Notes under the pieces: generated by a model | What the model was told of the DNA's origin: nothing | What the model saw: the letters and a program-made list of their open reading frames with translations, nothing else | Database searches by the model: none | Program-made: the position numbers and the translations under genes | Assembly: GCA_947258905.1 (NCBI GenBank) | Contig: CAMYKF010000154.1 | Coordinates: 1-24,122 of the forward strand | Length of the DNA stretch: 24,122 bases | From: an uncultured Pirellulaceae bacterium | GTDB lineage: Bacteria > Planctomycetota > Planctomycetia > Pirellulales > Pirellulaceae | Direction of reading: 5' to 3' | In this document: piece by piece, positions 13,424 to 20,955 of the stretch | How positions within the stretch are numbered: position 1 is the first letter of the stretch | Layout of the letters: every line of letters begins with the position of its first letter

Positions 13424-15098
13424 TCGCGGCCCACACGGCCATGGCACTGGTTGTCCACGTTCGTCCCACCGCCCCCTGTTCGCTGAAAGATTCCTCGAAC
13501 GACTCGTTGGCGCCCTGCAATACTCGCCTGCCCATGCCACGCACCCAGCGGTCGGTCGCGACAATCGCCTGACCCACAGGCTTGATAATGGTCGGCAACA
13601 GACGTCGATAGACCCAGTCGGAATCCAGGTTGATGGCCGCCATTTCTTCGGGGTACACCCCGGTCTTGATCAACACGACAAATGCCAGCGCAGCAAACAA
13701 CAGCAACTGCAACTGTGTGACCACATGCGTCACCGTGTACGGCTCGTAGTGCAGGTCGTGCATGTCGTAGGGTAAAATTTTGTAGAGGTACTGATAACCG
13801 ATCCCCAGGCCGATACACAGTGCCGAAGCCAGGCCCATGGCCAGCAACATGTTCCACGGCGCTTCCTTGACCCGCCAGCCGGAATCGTGCGCGAAAAACG
13901 CAAAGAAGGGAATCTTGATGCCCGAATGTTCCATCACCCCGGCGGAAGCGACCAGCAACAGAATCCACACCACGAACATGTGCTCTTCCGCCGCCGCCGT
14001 CAAAATCATCGACTTGCTGATAAAACCGCTGAGCAGCGGAAAGCCCGAGATTGAACCGGCTCCGATGATGCAAAAAATCGTGGTTAGCGGCATCGATTTG
14101 TGCAATCCACCCAGTTCGGTCGCCTTGGCCGTGCCAGTGCGGTACAGCACCGCTCCCATCGACATAAACAGCAGGGCCTTGTAGATGATGTGGCAAAACG
14201 CGTGGGCCACGGTGCCGTTGATCGCCAGCTCGGTGCCGATCCCGATGCCAACCACCATGAATCCGAGCTGGTTGTTCAGGCTGTAGGCCAGCACTTTCCG
14301 CAGATCATTCTCAATCACCGCAAACATGATGGGAAACAGCGTCATGGTCACGCCGATCCAGATCAGGATCTCGGTGCCGGCAAAACCGCGGGCCAGCGAA
14401 TAGACCGCCAGCTTGGTCGTAAAGGCACTCAGGAATACCGTGCCCGTAACGGTGGCCTTGGGATACGAGTCCTGCAACCAGTTATGCATTAGCGGAAAGG
14501 CGCACTTGATGCCAAAAGCCAGGAATATCAGCAATACGCCGGTACTCATCCGCTCGCCAGGCTCAACCAGCAGGTCGAAGGCCAGCGAACCGGTATCGGC
14601 GTAGTGCAGGATGGCTCCGGACAGCAACAGCACTCCCGATCCAACCTGGATGATCAGGTACCGCATGCCCGCGCGATACGCTGGTTCATTGCGGGAAGCC
14701 CAGATCAGGAATACCGAGGAGATGGCCGTCAATTCCCAGAACACAAACAGCGTGATCAGATCGCCCGCGCAACATGCGGCGATGGCGCCGCCCGCATACA
14801 ACATGCCCGCCACATGCTGAGTCGTGTCACGCACGTGCAGCGCATAAATGGCCGACACGATGGCGGCAATATGAAACACGAGTGCGAAACAACGGCTCAG
14901 CGTATCAATCCGCACCATGTTCAGCGTGACGTCAAACAGCTGCAGGTTCCCGTAGGTGCCTTCGGGAATCAGCAGCAGCATCACGGCACTGGCGATCGAC
15001 AGGGCCAGCGCAAACCAGGCTTGCAAAAAGCGTGGAAAAAAGGGAATGAAGATCGCTCCCACGATCATGATCAATCCGGGAGGGAGATCATGCATCAT
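13386..15098 (-). CDS. Third MrpD/NuoL-like proton-channel subunit with C-terminal extension
   Basis: This 570-residue polytopic protein belongs to the proton-conducting NuoL/M/N-MrpA/D family. Key channel residues are visible: Glu122 in 'LITLFVFWELTAIS' (the TM5 glutamate), Lys198 in 'FGIKCAFPLMHNWL' (TM7), Lys229 in 'AFTTKLAVYSL', and 'NDLRKVLAYSLNNQLGFM' at about 264-281. It differs from the other two homologues by a C-terminal addition from about residue 480: 'MAAINLDSDWVYRRLLPTIIKPVG', an amphipathic/charged stretch, then a final helix (about 550-570). That LDxDWxYRR element is typical of large antiporter subunits. It is the last gene of the operon, starting 11 bp inside the preceding 91-residue gene, and it overlaps the convergent REC-HATPase gene by 38 bp. 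It could supply a third ion path in a split Mrp complex. Confidence 0.9.
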   Translation of the reverse strand: MMHDLPPGLIMIVGAIFIPFFPRFLQAWFALALSIASAVMLLLIPEGTYGNLQLFDVTLNMVRIDTLSRCFALVFHIAAIVSAIYALHVRDTTQHVAGMLYAGGAIAACCAGDLITLFVFWELTAISSVFLIWASRNEPAYRAGMRYLIIQVGSGVLLLSGAILHYADTGSLAFDLLVEPGERMSTGVLLIFLAFGIKCAFPLMHNWLQDSYPKATVTGTVFLSAFTTKLAVYSLARGFAGTEILIWIGVTMTLFPIMFAVIENDLRKVLAYSLNNQLGFMVVGIGIGTELAINGTVAHAFCHIIYKALLFMSMGAVLYRTGTAKATELGGLHKSMPLTTIFCIIGAGSISGFPLLSGFISKSMILTAAAEEHMFVVWILLLVASAGVMEHSGIKIPFFAFFAHDSGWRVKEAPWNMLLAMGLASALCIGLGIGYQYLYKILPYDMHDLHYEPYTVTHVVTQLQLLLFAALAFVVLIKTGVYPEEMAAINLDSDWVYRRLLPTIIKPVGQAIVATDRWVRGMGRRVLQGANESFEESFSEQGAVGRTWTTSAMAVWAAIILGLCLLLYYL

Positions 15099-15363
15099 AG
15101 TAATCCTCCCGGCGGCGAATCAGCAGCCGCAGGCCCTTGCCCAGAAACACAACGGTGACAAACGCCACGAATCCGACGATCGCGTGAAACCCGAATGTCT
15201 TCTCCGCGTCAAAGTGCGGGTGTGGATTGGTATAGAAAAACTCGGCCAGCACCAGCCCGGCGCACACCCCAATCAGGCTGAGGATGATCAAACGGATGTT
15301 CCCCGGTTTTTCAAACCAGCTCGTGCGGTTGTCTGAATGTTTTTCCGGAGGTGTTTCGTCCAT
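15088..15363 (-). CDS. Small two-helix membrane protein in the Mrp operon
   Basis: This protein has 91 residues, with a hydrophilic N-terminus (1-20), a first membrane helix at about 24-43 ('LIILSLIGVCAGLVLAEFF'), a short His-rich loop ('YTNPHPHFDAEKTFGFH'), and a second helix at about 58-77 followed by 'LLIRRREDYYDA'. The ATG has an AGG ribosome site about 9 nt upstream and lies 11 nt after the stop of the second MrpD-like gene; the stop overlaps the start of the third by 11 bp. The tight coupling means it is made with the antiporter subunits. It is not MrpC, F or G, which are all present elsewhere in the operon. I regard it as an accessory subunit of unknown function. Similar small proteins occur beside multi-MrpD operons in other bacteria as far as I recall, but I cannot verify this here. 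Confidence 0.8.
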   Translation of the reverse strand: MDETPPEKHSDNRTSWFEKPGNIRLIILSLIGVCAGLVLAEFFYTNPHPHFDAEKTFGFHAIVGFVAFVTVVFLGKGLRLLIRRREDYYDA

Positions 15364-15374
15364 CGAATACCTGT

Positions 15375-16853
15375 CTATCGGGTTACCTGCGTGATCGGTA
15401 CCAGCCAGCCAAAGATTTCAGGGGCCACAAAGAACAGCACGATGCTGCCGATGGCGGTTAGACACAGTGGCACGACGCACATCAGCGGCGCTTCCCGCAA
15501 CCCGCTGGAGCTCTCGTCAGTAGCCGGCAAAAATCCACGAATCGGAATGGGTATCAGATAGGCAATGTTCAGCAATGAACTGATCATGAGCGCAGCCATC
15601 AATACCACCTGCCCGGATTCGACGGTTCCCAGTGCCAAAAACCACTTGCTCCAGGCCCCGCCACCGGGCGGCAGACCAATGATGCTGAGCGAAGCAATCA
15701 GAAAAGCGCCGAACGTAAATGGCATGACGCGTCCCAGTCCCCGCATGTCGCTGATTTCCGTTTTGTGGGTGGCGACATAAATGGCGCCAGCGCAAAAGAA
15801 CAAGGTAATCTTGCCCATGGCGTGCATTGCGATGTGCATGCCCCCGCCGATCACACCGGCCGCCGAGGCCAAAGCGGCACCCAGCGTGATGTAGGCCAGC
15901 TGGCTGACCGTGGAATAGGCCAGTCGGGCTTTCAGGTTGTCCTTGGTCATAGCGACCAGCGAAGCCAGCAGGATCGTGGCGGCGGCGACGTAGCACAGCC
16001 AGTCACTGATTCCGGTGTCGTGCATCAGGTCGATACCGAATACGTACACGGCGACTTTCAACACGGAGAACACGCCGACTTTTACGACCGCCACCGCGTG
16101 CAACAGGGCGCTGACGGGCGTGGGTGCCACCATGGCCGCCGGCAGCCAGCGGTGAAATGGCATCAGGGCGGCCTTGCCGATGCCAAAGACAAACAATCCC
16201 AGCAACAAACCCAGTTGCCATTCACGGATCTTGCCTTCAGAATGCGGCAGCGCCAGAATCCCGCCATCGGCAAACTCCAGCGTGTCGGCAACACTCCAGG
16301 TCCAGGCAATGGCAAGCATCAAGAAGGCCACCGAGGTCGACATCAGGATACCGAGGTAAACACGACCGCCCTGTTTCGCTTTTTCTGTTTCGTGATGGGT
16401 AACCAGCGGGTACGTGGCGATGGTCATCAATTCATAGGCCACAAACAACGTCAGCAGGTTGCCGGCAAACGCAGCCGCCATGGCTGCACAAATCGAAATG
16501 GCGAAACAGGCAAAGAATCGGGTTTGATTCCGCTCGTCGTGCGAACGCATGTACCCGATGGCGTACACAGTCGTGACGATCCACAGGCCCGAGGCGACCA
16601 GCGCGAACAGCATACCCAGCGGCTCGACCGTGAATCCGATTTCAAAGCCCGGCATCATTTCGCCCAGACTCCATTGCGGCCGCTCGCCGGAAAATACACG
16701 GGTCGCCAGATTGCAATTCACCCAGAACAGCACCGACGAAACGGCCAGTGTGCCGGCCTCGCGCAGATTCGGGAATTTCCCGAACAGCCCGACCAGCAGC
16801 ATGGCCAGCAGCGGCAGTCCGAGTGAGAGCTGGATCATCAACAGTGGCGTCAT
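15375..16853 (-). CDS. Second MrpD-like subunit, resembling the N-terminal (NuoL-like) part of MrpA
   Basis: This 492-residue protein of about 14 helices has proton-channel residues Glu141 ('LLTLFVAYELMTIATYPLV'), Lys227 ('FGIGKAALMPFHRWLP'), His252 and Lys258. The stretch 'LPAAMVAPTPVSALLHAVAVVKVGVF' is closer to NuoL and MrpA N-terminal domains (LPxAMxAPTPVSAxLHxAxxVKxGVY) than to MrpD. Downstream come 'TKDNLKARLAYSTVSQLAYI' and the discontinuous TM12 region 'SLSIIGLPPGGGAWSKWFL', where GGGAWSK replaces the usual GF.SK. Since the operon has no full-length MrpA, this gene may be the detached MrpA N-terminal domain, with the MbhD/E-like gene at 19283 providing the C-terminal part. The start overlaps the end of the preceding mrpD by 4 bp. 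Confidence 0.9.
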   Translation of the reverse strand: MTPLLMIQLSLGLPLLAMLLVGLFGKFPNLREAGTLAVSSVLFWVNCNLATRVFSGERPQWSLGEMMPGFEIGFTVEPLGMLFALVASGLWIVTTVYAIGYMRSHDERNQTRFFACFAISICAAMAAAFAGNLLTLFVAYELMTIATYPLVTHHETEKAKQGGRVYLGILMSTSVAFLMLAIAWTWSVADTLEFADGGILALPHSEGKIREWQLGLLLGLFVFGIGKAALMPFHRWLPAAMVAPTPVSALLHAVAVVKVGVFSVLKVAVYVFGIDLMHDTGISDWLCYVAAATILLASLVAMTKDNLKARLAYSTVSQLAYITLGAALASAAGVIGGGMHIAMHAMGKITLFFCAGAIYVATHKTEISDMRGLGRVMPFTFGAFLIASLSIIGLPPGGGAWSKWFLALGTVESGQVVLMAALMISSLLNIAYLIPIPIRGFLPATDESSSGLREAPLMCVVPLCLTAIGSIVLFFVAPEIFGWLVPITQVTR

Positions 16854-18331
16854 GGCGTGACCTCCAGCAAATCAGAGGCTGCCTGAAAAGCCAACACCGC
16901 GGAATACTCTGTCCACACGCCAAACACCACCACCGCACCGATAACCACGTAAGTCGGCCAAAGCATCCCGCGGGGAGCTTCGCGGGCCGCGGCTGCTTGC
17001 TCCGAGGGATCGGCAAAATACAACGTCTCCACAACACGCCACACATAGACAAGCGCCAACAGGGAACTGACCAGCATCAACCCGGCGACCAGCCACTGGT
17101 TGTTCTCCACTGCGGCCGTCAGCAAAAGCCACTTGCTAACAAAGCCGGCCGTTAGCGGCACTCCGATGAGGCCCAGCCCGCCCACGACCCACGCGAACGA
17201 GGTATAAGGCATCGTCTTGCCGGCACCCCGCCAGTCGTCCAGCTTGACGGACCCCATGCGGTACGCAAAACAGCCAACGACCATGAACAAACCGCCCTTG
17301 ATCAACGCATGGTTAAACATGTGGACGATTCCGGCCGTCAATCCTGCGACGTTGGCCATGCTGATTCCCAGCAACATGTACCCGATCTGTGCGATACTGG
17401 AATAGGCCAGCAAGCGTTTGACGTTGTCCTGGTAAATGGCGGTTAGCGAGGCGGTGATAATGCCGATCAGTGCCAGGCCCGTCAGTTCCGTATCCAGCGG
17501 CAATGTCTCGAAGGCAAAATCGGGCGTGAACACGGTGTAAATCAGCCGGATAAACGCGTACACCGATACCTTGGCTGCCGTCGCAGCCACAAAACAGGTG
17601 ACCACCGACGGTGCGTAGGTGTAGGTGTTGGGCAACCATGAGTGCAGCGGGAACACGGCCATCTTGATAAACAGGCCCACGGTCAAAAACGCAAAGGCAA
17701 CCAGCACGGTTCGAGGACCGCCGACGGTTTGCACTCGGTGCGCGATGTCGGCCATGTTCAATGTGCCAGTCATCTGATACAGCAAGCCGATCCCGATCAG
17801 AATGAATGTGGCTCCGATCGTGCCCATGACCAGATACTGGAAGGCAGCCAGGGGAGCGCGGCGCGTGACACCCAGACTGACGAGCGCGTAGGTCGACAAC
17901 GAGGATATCTCCAGAAATACAAACACATTGAACAGGTCGCCCGTGATGCACATACCCAGCAGGCCTGTCAGGCACAGCAAGTAAGTTGCGTGAAACAGAT
18001 AGTGTTTCGACCGGAGAAGTGCCCGGTTGAGGCTGGTTGGCGCATAGGTCATCACGATGGCGCCCATTCCCGAGACAAACAACATTACAAACGAACTGAG
18101 GTAATCCACGACATACTCAATGCCGTAAGGAACCGCCCAGCCGCCAAGTTCGTAGGAAATGGGCCCGGACTGCTGGACCTGCACCAGCAGCGCGACGGAA
18201 ATGCCGAAGGTGACCCAGCAAACGGCCAACGCCAAAGCGTACGCCGCACGGCGATGACCCAGCAGCACACACAACGGCGCAGCGATCAGCGGAATCACGA
18301 TCAACAGGATCGGCAGTTGCTCGGCAATCAC
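16850..18331 (-). CDS. mrpD: Mrp antiporter subunit D
   Basis: This 493-residue protein has the length and motifs of canonical MrpD/MnhD. Glu141 lies in 'GDLFNVFVFLEISSLSTYAL', equivalent to the essential TM5 glutamate of Bacillus MrpD, and Lys223 in 'VGLFIKMAVFPLHSWLPNTYTYAPS' is the TM7 lysine. 'YQDNVKRLLAYSSIAQIGYMLLG' (about 305-330) and 'LIGVPLTAGFVSKWLL' (about 395) complete the channel signature. It is coupled by 4-bp overlaps to mrpC upstream and to the second D-like gene downstream, the usual C-D order of Mrp operons. Of the three D-like proteins it is the best match to true MrpD. Confidence 0.93.
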   Translation of the reverse strand: MIAEQLPILLIVIPLIAAPLCVLLGHRRAAYALALAVCWVTFGISVALLVQVQQSGPISYELGGWAVPYGIEYVVDYLSSFVMLFVSGMGAIVMTYAPTSLNRALLRSKHYLFHATYLLCLTGLLGMCITGDLFNVFVFLEISSLSTYALVSLGVTRRAPLAAFQYLVMGTIGATFILIGIGLLYQMTGTLNMADIAHRVQTVGGPRTVLVAFAFLTVGLFIKMAVFPLHSWLPNTYTYAPSVVTCFVAATAAKVSVYAFIRLIYTVFTPDFAFETLPLDTELTGLALIGIITASLTAIYQDNVKRLLAYSSIAQIGYMLLGISMANVAGLTAGIVHMFNHALIKGGLFMVVGCFAYRMGSVKLDDWRGAGKTMPYTSFAWVVGGLGLIGVPLTAGFVSKWLLLTAAVENNQWLVAGLMLVSSLLALVYVWRVVETLYFADPSEQAAAAREAPRGMLWPTYVVIGAVVVFGVWTEYSAVLAFQAASDLLEVTP

Positions 18332-18699
18332 GATTCGCGATCCAGGATGAGGATTTTGTCTTCTTCAACCGTGCCGTAATCCTCGCGAATACGCACAATC
18401 AGCGCCAGCGCCAGCGCAGTGGTGGCGATGCCCACGACAATGGCTGTCAGCATCAGGACGCTGGGCAGCGGATTGGAATAGATCACATCGGGTTCGGCGT
18501 CGGGCCGGATGATTGGTGCCTCGCCGTCCCGCACCTTGCCCATCGTGATGTACAACAAGAACACGGATGTTTGAAAGATGTTCAGGCCGATGATTGTCTT
18601 GATCATGTTCTTCCGCGCGATGACGATATAGAACCCTGTCATCATCAGAAAGATCACGATCCAGTAGTTGTACAGGCCCAGTACCTGTTCGGTGCTCAT
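18328..18699 (-). CDS. mrpC: Mrp antiporter subunit C (NuoK-like)
   Basis: This 123-residue, three-helix protein is related to NuoK. Helix 1 is 'YWIVIFLMMTGFYIVIARKN', helix 2 'TIIGLNIFQTSVFLLYITMG', and helix 3 'PLPSVLMLTAIVVGIATTALALALIVRI', which contains the highly conserved NPLPxxLxLTAIVVG motif of MrpC/MnhC. The loop between helices 2 and 3 is acidic and slightly longer than the minimum. The C-terminal tail 'REDYGTVEEDKILILDRES' is charged. MrpC is a core structural subunit of the antiporter between MrpA and MrpD. The start and stop each overlap the neighbouring genes by 4 bp. Confidence 0.93.
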   Translation of the reverse strand: MSTEQVLGLYNYWIVIFLMMTGFYIVIARKNMIKTIIGLNIFQTSVFLLYITMGKVRDGEAPIIRPDAEPDVIYSNPLPSVLMLTAIVVGIATTALALALIVRIREDYGTVEEDKILILDRES

Positions 18700-19286
18700 G
18701 TCGTTTTCTCCCGACCTGCAAAACAGTAAAAGATCATGGTCATGACCGCCGTGACTGTCATGCCCACGCCCAGTTCGACCACAAAGATCCCGAGATGCTG
18801 GCCTTGCGGAAAGAACCCGTGTTCTTCGTGTTCGCCCTCGTGGGAATCATCATCGTGGTCGTGAGATTCGTCGTCGTTGTGAGAGGTGGTCGCGTGTGCG
18901 TCTTCGCCGGATTCTTCGTGTCCCGTCCCGGCGACATCGGCTGACGCATGTTCATCGTCGGCGATGGCGTGTTGCTGGCTGCCAAATTGCAACACGTCAT
19001 AATCCAGGAAATTGCCCCCCATCAGTATCGTGGCCACTCCCGTACCGGCGTATACCAGCAGGCCGACCGCGATCAGTTTCTCAATCAGGCGTGGCGGTGC
19101 CACGCGGTGGGCGGCTGGCAGTCCGAACACGAGCCCGTACAAAATCAGTGCCGAGGCAAAAATCACTCCGGCCTGGAATCCGCCGCCGGGTCCAAAATCA
19201 CCGTGAAACTGCACATACAGCGCGAATAGCAGGATGTACGGAATGATAATCTTGGTGATAACGCGAATGACGGGAAACGAGATCAT
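18696..19286 (-). CDS. mrpB: Mrp antiporter subunit B with His/acid-rich loop
   Basis: This 196-residue MnhB-family protein has normal family parts at residues 1-100 ('RVITKIIIPYILLFALYVQFHGDFGPGGGFQAGVI', with the GPGGGFQAG motif, then two helices and 'GGNFLDY') and at 160-196 ('QGQHLGIFVVELGVGMTVTAVM'). Between them, residues 105-156 (nucleotides 18819-18974) form an insert with 10 His and 19 Asp/Glu in 52 residues, replacing the short loop seen in ordinary MrpB. The loop joins the third and fourth helices. Its composition suggests divalent metal binding, for example Zn, Ni, Co or Cu, or pH sensing by histidine protonation; neither is proven. Four-base overlaps on both sides and unbroken frames argue against a sequencing artefact. 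Confidence 0.92.
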   Translation of the reverse strand: MISFPVIRVITKIIIPYILLFALYVQFHGDFGPGGGFQAGVIFASALILYGLVFGLPAAHRVAPPRLIEKLIAVGLLVYAGTGVATILMGGNFLDYDVLQFGSQQHAIADDEHASADVAGTGHEESGEDAHATTSHNDDESHDHDDDSHEGEHEEHGFFPQGQHLGIFVVELGVGMTVTAVMTMIFYCFAGREKTT

Positions 19287-19855
19287 GAGCCAGCCTCCGC
19301 TTGCTGTCCCGCAGCATCCGATCGCCCAACGGGGGGACGGGGACGCCGCAGAATCAGCAATACGGCGATGCCGGCCGTAAAGACCACCGCCGTTTCTCCC
19401 AGCGTGTCGTAACCACGGTAGCTGGCCAGCACAGCTGTTACGACATTGGGCACACCGTGAATGTCTTCCTGACTTTTCTCGACATACGAAGGATCAGGGT
19501 ACACCTGCACGGGTGCTTTGGGATCGCCGAAATGCGGCATGTCGAGCGTTCCATAAATCAGCGCGCCGCCGGTAATCGCCACAACAAAAAGCGGCAGGAC
19601 CGGGATGCCGCTGGAGGACTTTTCCGTACGGCTGGTCAGTGCCAGGGTCCCCAGCATCAGAAATGTCGCGATGCCCGCCCCCACGGCCGCCTCGGTGAAT
19701 GCCACATCGGGGGCATCGAGGATCAGCATCCAGCTGGCGCTGAGAAAACTGTAGATCCCGGTGAACATGACGGCAGCCCACAGATCGCGAATGCGCGCCC
19801 CGGTGACGGCCGTCAGCGCGAGCAGGGCGAGAATGGGAATCACAATGTATGTCAT
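19283..19855 (-). CDS. MbhD/MbhE-like subunit (equivalent of the MrpA C-terminal domain)
   Basis: This 190-residue membrane protein begins with the DUF4040/MbhD module: 'IPILALLALTAVTGARIRDLWAAVMFTGIYSFLSASWMLILDAPDVAFTEAAVGAGIATFLMLGTLALT', with the DAPDVAFTEAAVGAG signature found near the C-terminus of MrpA and in archaeal MbhD. It continues with an MbhE-like segment (about 85-170): two helices around 'HGVPNVVTAVLASYRGYDTLGETAVVFTAGIAVLLIL', with the YRGYDTxGE motif. The Pro/Gly-rich tail is probably cytoplasmic. In standard Mrp operons these parts are fused to a NuoL-like N-terminus as an approximately 800-residue MrpA; here they are a separate gene with clean 4-bp overlaps on both sides, so this is not a frameshifted remnant. 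Confidence 0.9.
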   Translation of the reverse strand: MTYIVIPILALLALTAVTGARIRDLWAAVMFTGIYSFLSASWMLILDAPDVAFTEAAVGAGIATFLMLGTLALTSRTEKSSSGIPVLPLFVVAITGGALIYGTLDMPHFGDPKAPVQVYPDPSYVEKSQEDIHGVPNVVTAVLASYRGYDTLGETAVVFTAGIAVLLILRRPRPPVGRSDAAGQQAEAGS

Positions 19856-20199
19856 GACGAGGATTTGTCCCGTGACGACGGCGGGTTTTTGTCAAGTTCC
19901 GGTTTGAGCCCGCCAAACAGGGCCGCCTTGGCCAGTGCGTGACAGGAACTGGGGCTGGTTACCACCAGGAAAAACAGGATGGTCAGCAGTTTGACGGTGA
20001 CCAGGGACAATCCCGCCTGCACCATCAGGCCGGCCATAATCAGACCGGCCCCCAGGGTATCGGTGACTCCGCCGCCATGCAGTCGCGAAAAGAACTCGGG
20101 AAGGCGGACAATGCCGATACCGCCGACGATCGAAAAGAACGATCCCCCCAGCAGCAGCACCCAGCTGATGATTTCCAGCACGATTTCCAGCACATTCAT
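19852..20199 (-). CDS. mrpG: Mrp antiporter subunit G
   Basis: The ATG at 20199, one nucleotide after the mrpF stop, gives 115 residues starting MNVLEIVLEIISWVLLLGG. A longer frame to 20268 would lie inside mrpF and adds a non-hydrophobic, Arg-rich stretch, so it is rejected. The three-helix MnhG fold is clear: 'GGSFFSIVGGIGIVRLPEFFSRLHGGGVTDTLGAGLIMAGLMVQAG' contains the hallmark GxIGxxRxPDxxxRxHxxxxxxTLG pattern. A third helix 'LTILFFLVVTSPSSCHALAKAA' and a polar Lys/Ser-rich tail follow. MrpG is a small structural subunit in the E-F-G part of the complex. It overlaps the MbhD/E-like gene by 4 bp. Confidence 0.92.
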   Translation of the reverse strand: MNVLEIVLEIISWVLLLGGSFFSIVGGIGIVRLPEFFSRLHGGGVTDTLGAGLIMAGLMVQAGLSLVTVKLLTILFFLVVTSPSSCHALAKAALFGGLKPELDKNPPSSRDKSSS

Positions 20200-20200
20200 G

Positions 20201-20473
20201 TCAGTTGCCGGCGGCCTCCTCGCGGAAATGACCGAATTGCGAAAACCGCAACAACGCCACCATGCCAATAAAATTCATCAGGGAATACAGTAGCGCCAGA
20301 TCCAGGAAATCCGTCCGTCCCGTCAAAAAACAGACCACGCAAATCAGCAACACGGTCTTCGTGCCAAACATGTTCAGGGCCAGCACGCGATCGAAAACCG
20401 TGGGGCCAAACATGGCACGCACGAGGGCCAATGCCATCGTGATCAGGATGGCAATCGCTGTGACGACGAACAT
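20201..20473 (-). CDS. mrpF: Mrp antiporter subunit F
   Basis: The chosen ATG at 20473 overlaps the mrpE stop in a TGATG arrangement and gives 90 residues beginning MFVVTAIAILITMALALV. An in-frame ATG at 20497 would add eight polar residues (MPNGETAV) and is possible but less typical. Family landmarks are 'RAMFGPTVFDRVLALNMFGTKTVLLICVV' (MrpF GPTxxDRxxAxN motif; the Asp is conserved and functionally important) and 'FLDLALLYSLMNFIGMVALLRF' for the third helix. The short cytoplasmic tail ends EEAAGN. MrpF is a three-helix subunit needed for antiport in studied Mrp systems. The mrpG start lies 1 nt after the stop. Confidence 0.92.
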   Translation of the reverse strand: MFVVTAIAILITMALALVRAMFGPTVFDRVLALNMFGTKTVLLICVVCFLTGRTDFLDLALLYSLMNFIGMVALLRFSQFGHFREEAAGN

Positions 20474-20955
20474 CACGGCTGTTTCTCCATTTGGCAAATG
20501 CGTCGATCCATCTCGCCGGAGATATCTTCCGCCGCTCCTTCAAACGACAACGCGTGCACCAGAATCTCGTCGCCTTCCATACGCACGGAAACGGTGCCGG
20601 GAGTCAGGGTGATTGAGTTGGCCAACATAACGCGGCCCAGTTCCGTTTCGGCATGGGGGGTCACGGTGACCATATTGCGTTGTAGTGGCATGGCTGGCGA
20701 GATAATGATGCGGGTGACCTCGATATTGGACTGGACTATCTCCCGGGCCAGCCATGGTGCGTAATGCGTAAAGGGGCGGGCACCCAGTTGCCAGGGAGCG
20801 CCCTCCTCGTCCACAATTTCCATCCGCAAGGCCACGTACAAACTGAAAGCGCAGGACAGCACGCCCAGGGCCATGACAAATGGCTTGTCAAAATGCCCTG
20901 ACCAGAGCAGCCAGGCGGCCAGCAACAGGACACCAAGAATGGGCGAATACTTCAT
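20473..20955 (-). CDS. mrpE: Mrp antiporter subunit E
   Basis: This 160-residue protein is the usual size for MrpE/MnhE. Two or three N-terminal hydrophobic helices ('ILGVLLLAAWLLWSGHF', 'FVMALGVLSCAFSLYVALRM') precede 'YAPWLAREIVQSNIEVTRIIISP', which matches the conserved MnhE segment YxxWLxxEIxxSNxxVxxxIL. A cytoplasmic domain with 'LANSITLTPGTVSVRMEGDEILVHALS' contains the family's ANSITLTPGT motif. It is the first gene of the ten-gene operon; all following genes are spaced by no more than 11 nt or overlap. No clear ribosome site is seen before the ATG. A weak promoter candidate lies about 35 nt upstream. Confidence 0.93.
   Translation of the reverse strand: MKYSPILGVLLLAAWLLWSGHFDKPFVMALGVLSCAFSLYVALRMEIVDEEGAPWQLGARPFTHYAPWLAREIVQSNIEVTRIIISPAMPLQRNMVTVTPHAETELGRVMLANSITLTPGTVSVRMEGDEILVHALSFEGAAEDISGEMDRRICQMEKQP

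Noticed and set aside
15765..16826. 353-codon open frame antisense to the second MrpD-like gene
   Set aside because: Hydrophilic, Gln/His/Gly-rich sequence produced by reading a hydrophobic membrane protein gene backwards; no family resemblance.
19283..19855. Possible frameshifted or truncated MrpA
   Set aside because: The gene has its own start, tight 4-bp overlaps with both neighbours and complete MbhD/MbhE modules, so it is a genuine separate subunit and not a broken fusion.
20200..20268. Longer MrpG start inside mrpF
   Set aside because: The ATG at 20199 sits 1 nt after the mrpF stop and yields the standard MrpG N-terminus; the extension is Arg/Cys-rich and out of character.
13386..20955. 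Membrane-bound hydrogenase, complex I or DAB-type bicarbonate uptake operon
   Set aside because: No NiFe hydrogenase subunits, no Fe-S or NuoCD-like genes and no DabA (DUF2309) gene are present; the E-F-G-B-C-D set identifies an Mrp antiporter.
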